64,000 nucleotides of DNA from Azospirillum ramasamyi (GTDB lineage: Bacteria; Pseudomonadota; Alphaproteobacteria; Azospirillales; Azospirillaceae), in assembly GCF_003233655.1 (NCBI RefSeq), contig NZ_CP029832.1, forward strand, positions 248,001-312,000, written 5' to 3'. Positions 48,102 through 57,102 of the stretch are shown piece by piece (the first letter of the stretch is position 1; each line of letters opens with the position of its first letter). The position numbers and the translations under genes were made by a program. The notes under the pieces were generated by a model. The model was not told the origin of the DNA. It was given only the letters and a program-made list of their open reading frames with translations, and made no database searches.

Positions 48102-49498
48102 CCCATCCCCTTCGCGCCGTATCCCTGGCCGACGCCGTGCGCGGCGGACGCAGCAGCGCCCGCGCCGTGACCGAGGCGGCGCTCGACCGCATCGCCGCCG
48201 GCAACCCGGCGCTGAACGCCCTGGTCGCCGTCCATGCCGAACAGGCGCTGGCCGAGTCCGAGGCGGTGGACCGCCGCCTTGCCGCCGGGGAGGATCTGCC
48301 GCTGGCCGGCGTTCCGGTGGCCGTCAAGGACACCATCTGGGTCGCCGGACGCCGCGTCACCCAGGGATCGCGCCTGTTCGCCGACTTCCACGCCACCGGC
48401 GACGCCATCGCGGTGGAACGGCTGCGCCGCGCCGGCGCGGTCATCGTCGGCATGGCCAACACCTCGGAATTCGCCTGCAAGGGCGTCACCACCAACCCGC
48501 TGTTCGGCCCGACCCGCCACCCGATGGACCCGAAGCTGACCCCCGGCGGCTCCAGCGGCGGGCCGGCGGCGGCGGTGGCGGGCGGACTGGTGCCGCTGGC
48601 GCTCGGCACCGATGCCGGCGGGTCGAGCCGCCGCCCGCCGGCCCATGTCGGCGCGGTCGGCTTCAAGCCCGGCTTCGGCGCCATCCCCTACGGTCCCGGC
48701 TTCGCCGAGCCCTTCACCGGCATCGCGGTGTTGGCGCCCATCGCCGCCGATGTCGCCGACACCGCCCTGATGTTCGAGGCGCTGGCCGGACCGGACCCCC
48801 GCGATCCCGACAGCGCCGCGATCGCCCCGGCGGAGGAGCGTCCGATCGCGTCCCTGACCGTCGCCTACAGCCCGACCTTCGGCCTGGACGCCCCGGTGGA
48901 CGACGACGTGCGCGAGGCGGTGGAGCGGGCGGTGGAGGCGCTGGCCGCCGCCGGTGCCCGCATCGTCCGTCCGGCAGGCTCCTTCCCGCGCTGGCCGGCG
49001 GGCATCACCGAAACGGCGCTGATGCCGCTGCAGCATGCCGGGCTGGCCGCTCTGTATGGCGAGGCCTTCCGCCGCGACCCGGGCCTGTTCGACCCCGACA
49101 TCGCCGTGCAGATCGAACGCGGCCTGTCGCTGACCGCGGCGGAGGTCGCGGCGGCCCAGCTGCTCGGCGTCGAGACCGGCCGCGCGCTGGCTGCGCAGTT
49201 CGCGGGGGTGGACCTGATCGTCGGGCCGACCACGCCCTGCGTCGCCTGGCCGCTGGACCGGCTGGGACCGGAAACCATCGGCGGACAGCCGGTGCCGCCG
49301 CGGGCGCACGCCGTCTTCACGCCGCTGTTCAACCACGCCAAGGTCCCGGCGCTCAGCCTGCCCTGCGGGACGGGGCACGGCGGGCTGCCGGTCGGGTTGC
49401 AGATCGTCGCACCGCGCGGAATGGACCGCCGGGTGCTGCGCTTCGCCGCCTTCGCAGAGAAAACGCTCGCCGCCGGCCAACCGGATTCCCAGCCATGA
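48098..49498 (+). CDS. Amidase-signature family amidohydrolase
   Basis: The 466-aa product carries the Ser-cisSer-Lys triad of the family: Lys77 (PVAVKDTI), the cis-Ser in GGSSGG (152-153) and the nucleophile Ser176 in GTDAGGSSRRP. Members hydrolyse amides such as Glu-tRNA(Gln) precursors, arylamides or allophanate. The usual Ile after the nucleophile is Ser here. No GatB or GatC genes are near, so a catabolic amidase is likely. Overlaps both neighbours by four bases. Confidence 0.9.
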   Translation: MTHPLRAVSLADAVRGGRSSARAVTEAALDRIAAGNPALNALVAVHAEQALAESEAVDRRLAAGEDLPLAGVPVAVKDTIWVAGRRVTQGSRLFADFHATGDAIAVERLRRAGAVIVGMANTSEFACKGVTTNPLFGPTRHPMDPKLTPGGSSGGPAAAVAGGLVPLALGTDAGGSSRRPPAHVGAVGFKPGFGAIPYGPGFAEPFTGIAVLAPIAADVADTALMFEALAGPDPRDPDSAAIAPAEERPIASLTVAYSPTFGLDAPVDDDVREAVERAVEALAAAGARIVRPAGSFPRWPAGITETALMPLQHAGLAALYGEAFRRDPGLFDPDIAVQIERGLSLTAAEVAAAQLLGVETGRALAAQFAGVDLIVGPTTPCVAWPLDRLGPETIGGQPVPPRAHAVFTPLFNHAKVPALSLPCGTGHGGLPVGLQIVAPRGMDRRVLRFAAFAEKTLAAGQPDSQP

Positions 49499-50295
49499 GC
49501 CCGACCATGAGCTTCGACGACGACAGTTCGGGCGACAGCCCAAGCGACAGGCCGGGCGACAGCCCAAGCGACAGGCCGGGCGACAGCCCAAGCGACAGGC
49601 CGGACACCGCTCCGCCGCGCCGACGACGGGCGGTGCCGCCGCCGCCCTTGGCGGACATGGCGGTTGACCGGCTGCGCGACATGATCATCTATGGCGAGCT
49701 GGCGCCGTCCTCCCGCCTGATCGAACCGGAGCTGAGCGAGAAGCTCGGCATTTCCCGCACGCCGTTGCGCGAGGCGCTGAAGCTGCTGGCGGCCGACGGG
49801 CTGGTGATGCTGCGGCCCAACCGCAACGCCATCGTCGCCCCGCTCGATGCCGCCGAACTGACCCACCTGTTCGAGGTGGAGGGCTGCATCGAGAGCTTCG
49901 CCGCCCGGCTCGCCGCCGAACGGATGACCGCCGCCGACCTTCGCCGCCTGCGCGGCTTCCAGGAGAAGATCGAAGCCCTGCAGGGGGCCGGCGCGCTGGA
50001 GGAGTATTTCGCGATCAACCAGAAGATTCACCGGCTGATCGTGTCCTGCGCCAAGAACCCGGCGCTGGTGGAGGTGCATGACCGGCTGCTCGGCCGGCTG
50101 GTGCGGGCACGCTATTTTGCACTGGGCGCCCAGGGGCGGTGGAAGGAATCGGTGCTGGAGCACCGCGAGATCCTGGCGGCGCTGGAAGCCCGCGACAGCA
50201 AAACGGTGGAGCATCTGTTCGTCCGCCATGTCGGCCGCACCGGCGACGTGGTCGCCGCGGCCTGCGCCTCCCCCCGCGCCCGGCAAGCGGAGTGA
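49495..50295 (+). CDS. GntR/FCD-family transcriptional regulator
   Basis: The 266-aa product has a winged helix (about 50-115: IIYGELAPSSRLIEPELSEKLGISRTPLREALKLL) and an FCD ligand domain. A disordered N-terminal tail of about 45 residues contains three GDSPSDRP repeats encoded by a 24-base tandem repeat. It ends the MFS-amidase operon and is the likely regulator of that unit or of the ABC operon upstream. Confidence 0.92.
   Translation: MSPTMSFDDDSSGDSPSDRPGDSPSDRPGDSPSDRPDTAPPRRRRAVPPPPLADMAVDRLRDMIIYGELAPSSRLIEPELSEKLGISRTPLREALKLLAADGLVMLRPNRNAIVAPLDAAELTHLFEVEGCIESFAARLAAERMTAADLRRLRGFQEKIEALQGAGALEEYFAINQKIHRLIVSCAKNPALVEVHDRLLGRLVRARYFALGAQGRWKESVLEHREILAALEARDSKTVEHLFVRHVGRTGDVVAAACASPRARQAE
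49531..49602 (+). repeat. 24-base tandem repeat, three perfect copies
   Basis: Three identical 24-base units encode GDSPSDRP each, within the N-terminal tail of the GntR regulator. Being a multiple of three, copy-number changes by slippage would keep the frame. Confidence 0.9.
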
Positions 50296-50373
50296 CGGCC
50301 GCGAGCCGCCCCTGGCGTTCGGCTTAACCATATCATTCACGGTTCAAGCGCTTCCGCCGGAACCGGTCAGGCT

Positions 50374-51510
50374 CTATGTCACCGGCACCGCTTCAGGCTG
50401 GCAGAGCGCACGATCGCGGCATACCCGGTCGCGGCCGTGCGACTTGGCGCGGTAGAGCGCCATGTCCGCCGCCTTTATCAGGGTATCGGGGCGGCCCGCA
50501 TCCGCGGAGAGGGCGGACACGCCGATGCTGACGGTCACATGCAGCAGCGCGCCGTCATGCTCGACGCGGCATTCGCGCACCGCACAGCGCAGGCGCTCGG
50601 CGAGCAGAAAGGCACCCTCCAGCGACGTGCAGGGCAGCAGGATGGCGAATTCCTCGCCGCCGAAGCGGGCAACGAGGTCGCTCTGGCGCACGCCGTGCCG
50701 CAAAACGCGGCTCAGCGCCACCAGCACCGCATCACCGGCGTCATGCCCGCGGGCGTCGTTGACCTCCTTGAAATGATCGATATCCAGCAGGAGAAGCGAC
50801 ATCGGCGCGTCGCGGCGCAGCGCGCCGGCAACCTCGCGGTCGATGGCTCCGAAGAAGGCCCGGCGGTTGGCGAGGCCGGTCAGCGGATCGCTGAGCGCCG
50901 CGTCGCGGAGAACCCGCTCGGTGTCGACGCGGCGGCGCTCGCGGGCCAGCATCGTTCCCAGCATCAGGATGCCGGCCACCGTGAAGAGGGCGACCGGCAA
51001 CCCGCCATGGGTGAAGGCCGGCAGCGCCTCGCCCCAGGGCAGCGCGAAGATCCCGAGCGTGTTGAGCGCGGAAAGGGGAGCGAGCAGGAACAGCGGCCGT
51101 GCCCCCCGCCACTCGACGGAGGGCACCAGCCGGGCCATCAGCAATCCGGCGGCACCGGACAGCAGGATGCCGGTCACGCCGGGAAGCATACCGGCGCCGC
51201 CGACCGCGATCCGGCCCGTCGCAACGATGCCGGCGGCCAGGAAGGCGGCCAGCGTGCCTCCGAAGGGAGCGGCCAGCGCAACCGGGACCGCCTTCACGTC
51301 CAGATAGACGCCGGGCGCCACCGGAACCGACTGCAGCATCGCCGCGACCCCGCCGGCCCCGAACATCAGCCCCAGGCCGATCCGCCGCAACAGAGGACGT
51401 TCACCCAGCCGGCAGAGGACGGTGCCGTAAGCGAGGGTCATCAGGGCCAGCAGCCCCACACCGCCGGCCAAGGCCGTCATGATCGGCACCGTGGCGTCCG
51501 GTTCCCCCAC
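50374..51510 (-). CDS. Membrane-bound diguanylate cyclase
   Basis: The 378-aa product has an N-terminal membrane part of five to six helices of the 5TM-LytS type (residues 8-195) and a GGDEF domain (about 205-365) with an intact GGEEF active site and an inhibitory RxxD site (RQSD) five residues before it. It should make c-di-GMP with product inhibition. The gene is separated by 135 bases from another c-di-GMP gene on the same strand. Confidence 0.93.
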   Translation of the reverse strand: MGEPDATVPIMTALAGGVGLLALMTLAYGTVLCRLGERPLLRRIGLGLMFGAGGVAAMLQSVPVAPGVYLDVKAVPVALAAPFGGTLAAFLAAGIVATGRIAVGGAGMLPGVTGILLSGAAGLLMARLVPSVEWRGARPLFLLAPLSALNTLGIFALPWGEALPAFTHGGLPVALFTVAGILMLGTMLARERRRVDTERVLRDAALSDPLTGLANRRAFFGAIDREVAGALRRDAPMSLLLLDIDHFKEVNDARGHDAGDAVLVALSRVLRHGVRQSDLVARFGGEEFAILLPCTSLEGAFLLAERLRCAVRECRVEHDGALLHVTVSIGVSALSADAGRPDTLIKAADMALYRAKSHGRDRVCRDRALCQPEAVPVT

Positions 51511-51645
51511 CCTGCCGCCTCCTTCGTCCTGTTCAGTCTCGGTCGGGAATTCTCATTCGGATATCCTAATACTGTACATTGGGGTTTGCCCTAGATGATG
51601 CGGGCCCTCGGGGGCTTCCCGCTGGAAGCGGGTGGCGTGACGGCG

Positions 51646-54240
51646 TCAGAGACGATCCTCGCCGTCCGCCGGGCAGAGCCGCCCGCTTCCCGCGGCGGTC
51701 TGCGTCGGGTCGAAGGATTCGGCCGGCACCGCATGGCCGAGATAGCGGCCCTGGGCATAGACGCAGCGCACCTCGCCGGCCAGCGCCTGCTGTTCCCCCG
51801 TCTCGATCCCTTCCGCGATCACCGTCAGGTTCATGCTGCGGGCCAGCTCCACGATGGCGCGCAGCATCCCCTGGTTGCCCGGATTCCGCGCCATGTCCTG
51901 CAGGATGGCCTGATCGATCTTCAGGAACTCCACCGGCAGCCGCCGCAGGTGGCCAAGCGACGCATAGCCGGTGCCGAATCCGCCGATCGAGAACGCGATC
52001 CCCCGCGTCCGCAACGTCTGCATCGTCCGTGTCGTCTCATCCGGCGGCGACAGCATGGCGGATTCCGGCAGTTCCAGGATCAGCCGGTCCGGCGGAACGC
52101 CGTGGCGGGCGAGACTGCCGGCGACCTGCTCCGCGAAGCCGACATGCCGGATCTGCAGGGGGGACACCGGGACGGTCAGACGCAAGCCGGCGGCCCCGCG
52201 ATTGCGCCAGTCCGCCAGTTGGCGGCAGGCGGCATCCAGCAGCCAGCCGCCGACCGTCAAGATCAGTCCATTCGCCTCGGCAAGATGGAGGAATTGACCG
52301 GCGGAAAGCAAACCGCGGTCGGGATGGTTCCAGCGCAGTTCCGCCTCGGCGCCGGCCAGCCGCCCGCTGGCGACATCCACCACCGGCTGGAGGAACAGCG
52401 CAAGCTGGCCCTTGGTCACCGCCTCGTGCAGTTCATTTTCCAGCTGCAGATGCGCCAGGGCGTCGGCATCCATCGCGGGGTCGTAGAAGGTCCAGTTTGC
52501 GGTGCCGCAGCGCTTGGCGTGGTACATCGCGACGTCGGCGTTCTTCACCAGACGCTCGGGATCGCTACCCTGGTCGGGGGCGACGGTGATGCCGATGCTG
52601 GCGGAGATGTGCAGGGTCTGGCCGGCGATGCGGAACGGCTCCGACAGGCAGTCGAGCAGGCGGCGGGCCACCCGCTCGGCATCCTCGCGGTCGCCGATGT
52701 CGGACAGGATCACCGTGAACTCGTCGCCGCCGATCCGGGCGATGGTTTCCGAATTGCGCAGGCAGCCGGCCATCCGCTGCGCCGCCTCGCGCAGCAGCAT
52801 GTCGCCGGTCTGGTGGCCCAGCGTATCGTTGACCCACTTGAAGCGGTTCAGGTCGATGAAAAGCAGGGCCATCCGGTTGCGCAGCCGCACCGCCCGCCGC
52901 AGCGCCTGCCGCAGCCGGTCGTAGAACAGCGGCCGGTTGGGAAGCCCGGTCAAGGCGTCGTAATTGGCCTGATGCCGGATGGTCTCCTCCGCGAGGCGGC
53001 GGGCGGTGACGTCCTGGATGGCGGTGATCAGGCCCAGAACTCGGCCCTCCGCATCGTGGAACGGCTCCCCCACCTCCTGAAGGTCGAGATGGCCGCCGTC
53101 GGCCCGGACGATGCGGTATTCGATGTCGAAGCGGCTGTTCTCCGTCCGGGCGCGGCGGTAGGCCTCCTGCACGTCCAGCCGCTGCTCCGGCTTCACCCGG
53201 TCGAGATAGAGGCCGATGGTGAGCGGACCGGTGTCGTCCGGCAGACCGACCAGCTCGCGGAAATTGGCCGAGACCTCCAGCCCTTCCTCCGGCAGATGGA
53301 CGGTGTAGGCCAGCCGGGCGACGCGCTGGGCCTGGGCCAGCCGCGCTTCGCTGAGGCGCAGCGGCTCCTGCCGCTTCAACCGGTGCAGGACGCGCTGGAA
53401 CAGGAAGAGCAATGCCAGCAGGGCCAGCGCGAATCCGGCGGCATAAGGCGCGATCCGCCGGACCAGCGTGCCGCCGGGCTGTTCCGGCTTCCAGGTCAGG
53501 ATGCCGACCGGCTGATCCGCGATGGCCTCCAGGGGCAGGCTGGCCAGGGCCGGGACAACCGGCGTGTCGGGCGGGACCACGCGCAAGCCGGCGATCCGCC
53601 GCGACTTGGCGAGCTTCGCCAACTCGCCTTCCAGCGCGGTCAGGAAGACCTGGACGGGCTTCTGCGGATCGGGCGGCAGGGCGGCGCGGCCCTCCTCGTA
53701 CTCGATCACGCGGGCGCCGAAGACGAAGGGAGTCTGCCCGATATGGACGATGCCGCTGACCGGCCGGCCGGCGGTTCGCGCCGCCGTCAGAACCGGCCGC
53801 AAATCCGCCGCTTCCCGGGCCGCCGCATCCAGGTCGCCGCGCAGGGCGCCGCCCTTCGACGCATAGATCAGCCGGTCGCTGCCGTTCCAGGCATAGGAGC
53901 GGTCCAGCCCCCACAGGCGTTCGGCATAGGGACCGACATTGGCGTTGGCCCAGGCGCCGTCGAACCGCACCACCAGACGGTCGACGGCGTCGTTCCACAG
54001 GCTGTATTCCTCGGCCCTCTTGCCCATCGCGGCGCCCAGATCTGCCACCGCATCGACGATCTCCGCCCTCGTCCGCTCCGCCACCGTCCCGTCGATCCGC
54101 CTTGCGGTCTCCAGCGCCATGAACATCACGAACGCGATGGCCAGCACAACCATTGCGGCAAAAAGCAGGCCGACAAGGTTGAGCCGGCGGGCATCGCCAG
54201 CCGCGCGACCGAAGATTTCTGGAGCGCTGGGAGAGATCAT
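51646..54240 (-). CDS. CHASE4-PAS-GGDEF-EAL protein with degenerate EAL
   Basis: The 864-aa product has a membrane anchor, a CHASE4-like sensor (about 50-270), a second helix (about 280-300), a PAS domain, a GGDEF domain with intact GGDEF, and an EAL domain. In the EAL domain the signature reads EAE (632-634), the metal-binding Asn of VNVS is Pro691, and the DD of DDFGTGY is GG (753-754); Glu723, Asp776 and Glu810 are kept. Phosphodiesterase activity is therefore unlikely; the protein is probably a cyclase, perhaps with a c-di-GMP-sensing EAL. The GGDEF inhibitory site is RNSE rather than RxxD. Confidence 0.92.
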   Translation of the reverse strand: MISPSAPEIFGRAAGDARRLNLVGLLFAAMVVLAIAFVMFMALETARRIDGTVAERTRAEIVDAVADLGAAMGKRAEEYSLWNDAVDRLVVRFDGAWANANVGPYAERLWGLDRSYAWNGSDRLIYASKGGALRGDLDAAAREAADLRPVLTAARTAGRPVSGIVHIGQTPFVFGARVIEYEEGRAALPPDPQKPVQVFLTALEGELAKLAKSRRIAGLRVVPPDTPVVPALASLPLEAIADQPVGILTWKPEQPGGTLVRRIAPYAAGFALALLALLFLFQRVLHRLKRQEPLRLSEARLAQAQRVARLAYTVHLPEEGLEVSANFRELVGLPDDTGPLTIGLYLDRVKPEQRLDVQEAYRRARTENSRFDIEYRIVRADGGHLDLQEVGEPFHDAEGRVLGLITAIQDVTARRLAEETIRHQANYDALTGLPNRPLFYDRLRQALRRAVRLRNRMALLFIDLNRFKWVNDTLGHQTGDMLLREAAQRMAGCLRNSETIARIGGDEFTVILSDIGDREDAERVARRLLDCLSEPFRIAGQTLHISASIGITVAPDQGSDPERLVKNADVAMYHAKRCGTANWTFYDPAMDADALAHLQLENELHEAVTKGQLALFLQPVVDVASGRLAGAEAELRWNHPDRGLLSAGQFLHLAEANGLILTVGGWLLDAACRQLADWRNRGAAGLRLTVPVSPLQIRHVGFAEQVAGSLARHGVPPDRLILELPESAMLSPPDETTRTMQTLRTRGIAFSIGGFGTGYASLGHLRRLPVEFLKIDQAILQDMARNPGNQGMLRAIVELARSMNLTVIAEGIETGEQQALAGEVRCVYAQGRYLGHAVPAESFDPTQTAAGSGRLCPADGEDRL

Positions 54241-54417
54241 CGCGAAAACTACCGGTTCCGGAACATCACGATTATTGTGACCTCCTTCCCGTTAATTTTC
54301 CGCTTATGAGGAGAGCTCGCAGGATGCCCAAAGCAAACCTGCCGCTCGGCCTTTCACCTGACGCCCAAAAACTTTCCTTTTGTCATAGAACTGATTTTGC
54401 AGTGCAACGCAATCCTT

Positions 54418-54532
54418 AAAGCGGATTGCAATCCGCTTTGGACCGCGACGGCGGCCCCGGCCGCTCATGCGGCCGAAGCCCGACCGGCGAATGGGGTCGT
54501 ATGACTCTGAAGCGAATGCAAATTCGCTTCAG
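54418..54532. repeat. Palindrome-rich intergenic segment
   Basis: A perfect palindrome with 11-base arms (AAAGCGGATTG / CAATCCGCTTT) at 54418-54439 and a hairpin CTGAAGCGAAT-GCAA-ATTCGCTTCAG at 54507-54532 share the core AAGCG-ATTGCAA. Between them lie GGCCGC-type dyads. The second hairpin overlaps the hydantoinase stop and could terminate it. The two together look like a REP-type repeated element. Confidence 0.6.
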
Positions 54533-55965
54533 AACGGCAATGCCGGTGCCGGCGCTCCTTTCGGCCGGGCGGGAGCGGGCAGGCCGCAGGGCAGGAAGGC
54601 GCCGCGGCCGGGCGACGCGAGAAGCTCGCCGTCGCGGCACACCACCTCGCCGCGCGACAGCGTGACCACCGGCCAGCCGCTGACCTCGGTCCCCTCATAG
54701 GGAGTGTAATCGACCTCGTGATGCAGGATGGCGTTGGTGATCGTCACCTTGCGCGCGGGATCCCAGATCGCGATGTCGGCATCCGACCCGACGGCGATGG
54801 TGCCCTTGCGCGGGTGCAGGCCGTACATGCGGGCGGGATTGGCGGCGGTCAGCTCGACGAACTTGGTCAGCTCCATGCGGCCCTTCATCACGCCTTCGGA
54901 GAACAGCAGAGGCAGCCGCGTCTCCACCCCCGGAATGCCGTTGGGCACGCAGCGGAAGGGCGCCTTCTCGCCGTTCACCTTCTTGCCGTCCGGCCCGTCG
55001 AACCGGAACGGCGCATGGTCGGAGGAGAAGATCTGGAAGGCGCCGCCGGTCAGCCCGTCCCAGATCACCTTCTGGTTGGCGGCGTCGCGCGGCGGCGGCG
55101 AGCAGACGCATTTCGCCCCCTCGAATCCCTCCCCGCCCAGATCGTCGGCGGTCAGGAAGAGATATTGCGGGCAGGTCTCGGCATAGATGCGCAGGCCGCG
55201 GCCCTGGGCCCAGCGGATCTGTTCAACCGCGTCGGCGCCGGAGACATGGACGATCAGGATCGGCACATCCACCAACTCGGCCAGCGAAATGGCGCGGTGG
55301 GTCGCCTCGCGCTCCGCCACGCGGGGACGGGAGACGCCATGGAAGAACGGCGCGGTCTGGCCGGCTCGCTCCAGCTTCTCGGTCAGCCAGGCGATGCAGT
55401 CGGCATTCTCCGCATGCATCATCACCATGGCGCCCTCGGACCGCGCGATGTCCAGCACCTCCAGGATCTGGCGGTCGTTCAGCTTCAGCGCGTCGTAGGT
55501 CATGTAGATCTTGAAGGAGGTGTAGCCGTCGCGGATCAGCGCCGGCAGTTCCTGCCCCAGGACCTGTTCGGTCGGGTCGGTGACGATCAGGTGGAAGGCA
55601 TAGTCGATCACCGGCTTGCCCGCGGCCCGGCGGTGATAGTCGTCCACCGCGGCGCGCAGCGACTGGCCCTTCTGCTGGCAGGCGAAGGGCAGCACCGTGG
55701 TGGTGCCGCCGAACGCCGCGGAGCGGGTGCCCGACAGGAAATCATCGGCCATGACCGATTCGTCGCCGGTCGGCTGGTCGAAATGGACATGGCCGTCGAC
55801 CCCGCCCGGCAGGACCAGCAGCCCGTCCGCGTCGATCTCCTCCCGCCCGGCGGCGAGCCCGCTGCCGAGCGCCGCCACCTTGCCGTCCTTCACGCCGACA
55901 TCGGCCTTGAACACGTCCGACGCGGTGGCGACCGTGCCGTTGCGGATGACCAGATCGAAGTCCAT
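54529..55965 (-). CDS. Dihydropyrimidinase / D-hydantoinase
   Basis: The 478-aa amidohydrolase has the full dinuclear zinc set: His59 and His61 (DGHVHF), the carbamylated Lys152 (SFKIYMTYD), His184, His240 and Asp316 (SSDHAPF); Tyr157 matches the substrate Tyr of hydantoinases. It opens six- or five-membered cyclic ureides. I chose the ATG at 55965, preceded by GGAGGG. It lies 23 bases after the AMDase-like gene. A Pro/Ala-rich C-terminal tail of about 25 residues is unusual. Confidence 0.93.
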   Translation of the reverse strand: MDFDLVIRNGTVATASDVFKADVGVKDGKVAALGSGLAAGREEIDADGLLVLPGGVDGHVHFDQPTGDESVMADDFLSGTRSAAFGGTTTVLPFACQQKGQSLRAAVDDYHRRAAGKPVIDYAFHLIVTDPTEQVLGQELPALIRDGYTSFKIYMTYDALKLNDRQILEVLDIARSEGAMVMMHAENADCIAWLTEKLERAGQTAPFFHGVSRPRVAEREATHRAISLAELVDVPILIVHVSGADAVEQIRWAQGRGLRIYAETCPQYLFLTADDLGGEGFEGAKCVCSPPPRDAANQKVIWDGLTGGAFQIFSSDHAPFRFDGPDGKKVNGEKAPFRCVPNGIPGVETRLPLLFSEGVMKGRMELTKFVELTAANPARMYGLHPRKGTIAVGSDADIAIWDPARKVTITNAILHHEVDYTPYEGTEVSGWPVVTLSRGEVVCRDGELLASPGRGAFLPCGLPAPARPKGAPAPALPF

Positions 55966-55988
55966 GCTTCCCTCCCCTTCCTGTCGCG

Positions 55989-56720
55989 TCAGCCGTGCAG
56001 TTCCCGGAACAGGCTGCCCCAGCCCTGGACCCGGCGGGTGTCGACGCCGGTCATGCGCAGCGCCTTCCACACCACGGTGGAGACCGTGTCGTAGACGGGG
56101 ATGCCCAGCGCCTTTTCCATCCGCTCCGCCACCGGGGCGCCGCGCATGTTGGTGCAGATGATGGCGATGGCCTCCGGCTTGGCCTCCGCCACCTCCAGGC
56201 ACATGCGCTCGATCCGCTCCTCGGTGATCTCGGAGAAGGAGAAGTTGCCGCGGTCGTTCAGGTGACGTTCGGCCACCACCTCGAACCCGGCGGCGTTGTA
56301 GTTGGCGACCATCTTGTCCTGAATCTCGTCCAGATAGGGGCTGACGATGGCGAAGCGCTTGCGCCCCGTCGCCTCCAGGATCTCGTTCAGCGCCAGCATG
56401 GAGGTGCAGGCGGGAATCCCCGTCTCGTCCTCGATCGCCTTGCACAGCCTCACGTCGGCATCGAAGCCGAGCCAGCCGGCCGAGGTGCCGTTCCAGCCGA
56501 TCACGTTCAATTGCGCATCGGCCAGCAGCCGGGCGGCGTCGAGGAAGGGCGCGTCGGTGAACTGGTCGAGCGCCGCGGCGCGCAACGAGATCTCCTTGAC
56601 GGTGAAGCGGCCGAAATGGGCGCTCACCTCCGGCAGGCCGCTCAGCATGGCGGCAGTCACCGGTTCCAGCACCGTGTTGGAGGACGGGGTCAGCATGCCC
56701 AGAAGTACGCGCTTGGTCAT
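55989..56720 (-). CDS. Arylmalonate-decarboxylase-like member of Asp/Glu racemase superfamily
   Basis: The 243-aa product starts at the ATG at 56720 (TKRVLLGMLTPSSNTVLEP). Superfamily racemases and maleate isomerases use two cysteines. Here the first position reads NGTSAGW (Gly78-Thr79-Ser80) with no Cys, while Cys189 (IICTN) is kept. This is the arrangement of arylmalonate decarboxylase, whose Gly74, Thr75, Ser76, Tyr126 and Cys188 would match Gly78, Thr79, Ser80, Tyr129 and Cys189. A decarboxylase role on a malonate-like acid is inferred; a hydantoin or maleate enzyme is the alternative. Confidence 0.75.
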   Translation of the reverse strand: MTKRVLLGMLTPSSNTVLEPVTAAMLSGLPEVSAHFGRFTVKEISLRAAALDQFTDAPFLDAARLLADAQLNVIGWNGTSAGWLGFDADVRLCKAIEDETGIPACTSMLALNEILEATGRKRFAIVSPYLDEIQDKMVANYNAAGFEVVAERHLNDRGNFSFSEITEERIERMCLEVAEAKPEAIAIICTNMRGAPVAERMEKALGIPVYDTVSTVVWKALRMTGVDTRRVQGWGSLFRELHG

Positions 56721-57102
56721 CTCGGGATCGGTCTTTCTTTGGATGGATGGGATCAGGCACGCGCCCACGGGGCGCGGCCGGCCGCCTTGCCGAGCATCGG
56801 TGTCCGGCTCATGCCGCCCGACAACGGCGGATCGCCCTTCGCAGGCTCGGGCGTCAAAGCCAGCGCGGCGGCAGAGACGGCGTTCAGGCTGAGGGACCGG
56901 ATCGACATGAGGCTTCGATTCCAGATACGGTTGCGTTTCCAACTCTGTCGCAAGCCCTGTGCCAGATTGTATACAATATCTTGTTTTATGGATTTGCCAG
57001 CTATTTCAATTGTTTATATTGTTTTTGAAGTGATGCGTCATCAATGATGCTGCACGCCTTGTTTTTGAGCATTTGATATCGTTTGAGCAGGATTGCCTAA
57101 TT
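56721..57102. other. Divergent regulatory region
   Basis: This region separates the AMDase-like/hydantoinase operon from the gntR gene. The right half is strikingly AT-rich for this genome (about 56960-57080), as expected of promoters, and holds the palindrome at 56966-56977. No gene is seen. Confidence 0.6.
56966..56977. promoter_or_regulatory. ATTGTATACAAT palindrome, candidate GntR operator
   Basis: A perfect 12-base palindrome with the TNGTNNNACNA core bound by many FCD-type GntR regulators. It lies between the AMDase-like operon and its divergent gntR gene. Binding is inferred. Confidence 0.6.

Noticed and set aside
49531-49602. CRISPR-like array
   Set aside because: The 24-base units are contiguous without spacers and lie in frame within a gene; it is a coding tandem repeat.
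51600-51640. Terminator for the GGDEF-EAL gene (CCCGCT-GGA-AGCGGG)
   Set aside because: The stem has only six pairs and no T run follows on the minus strand.
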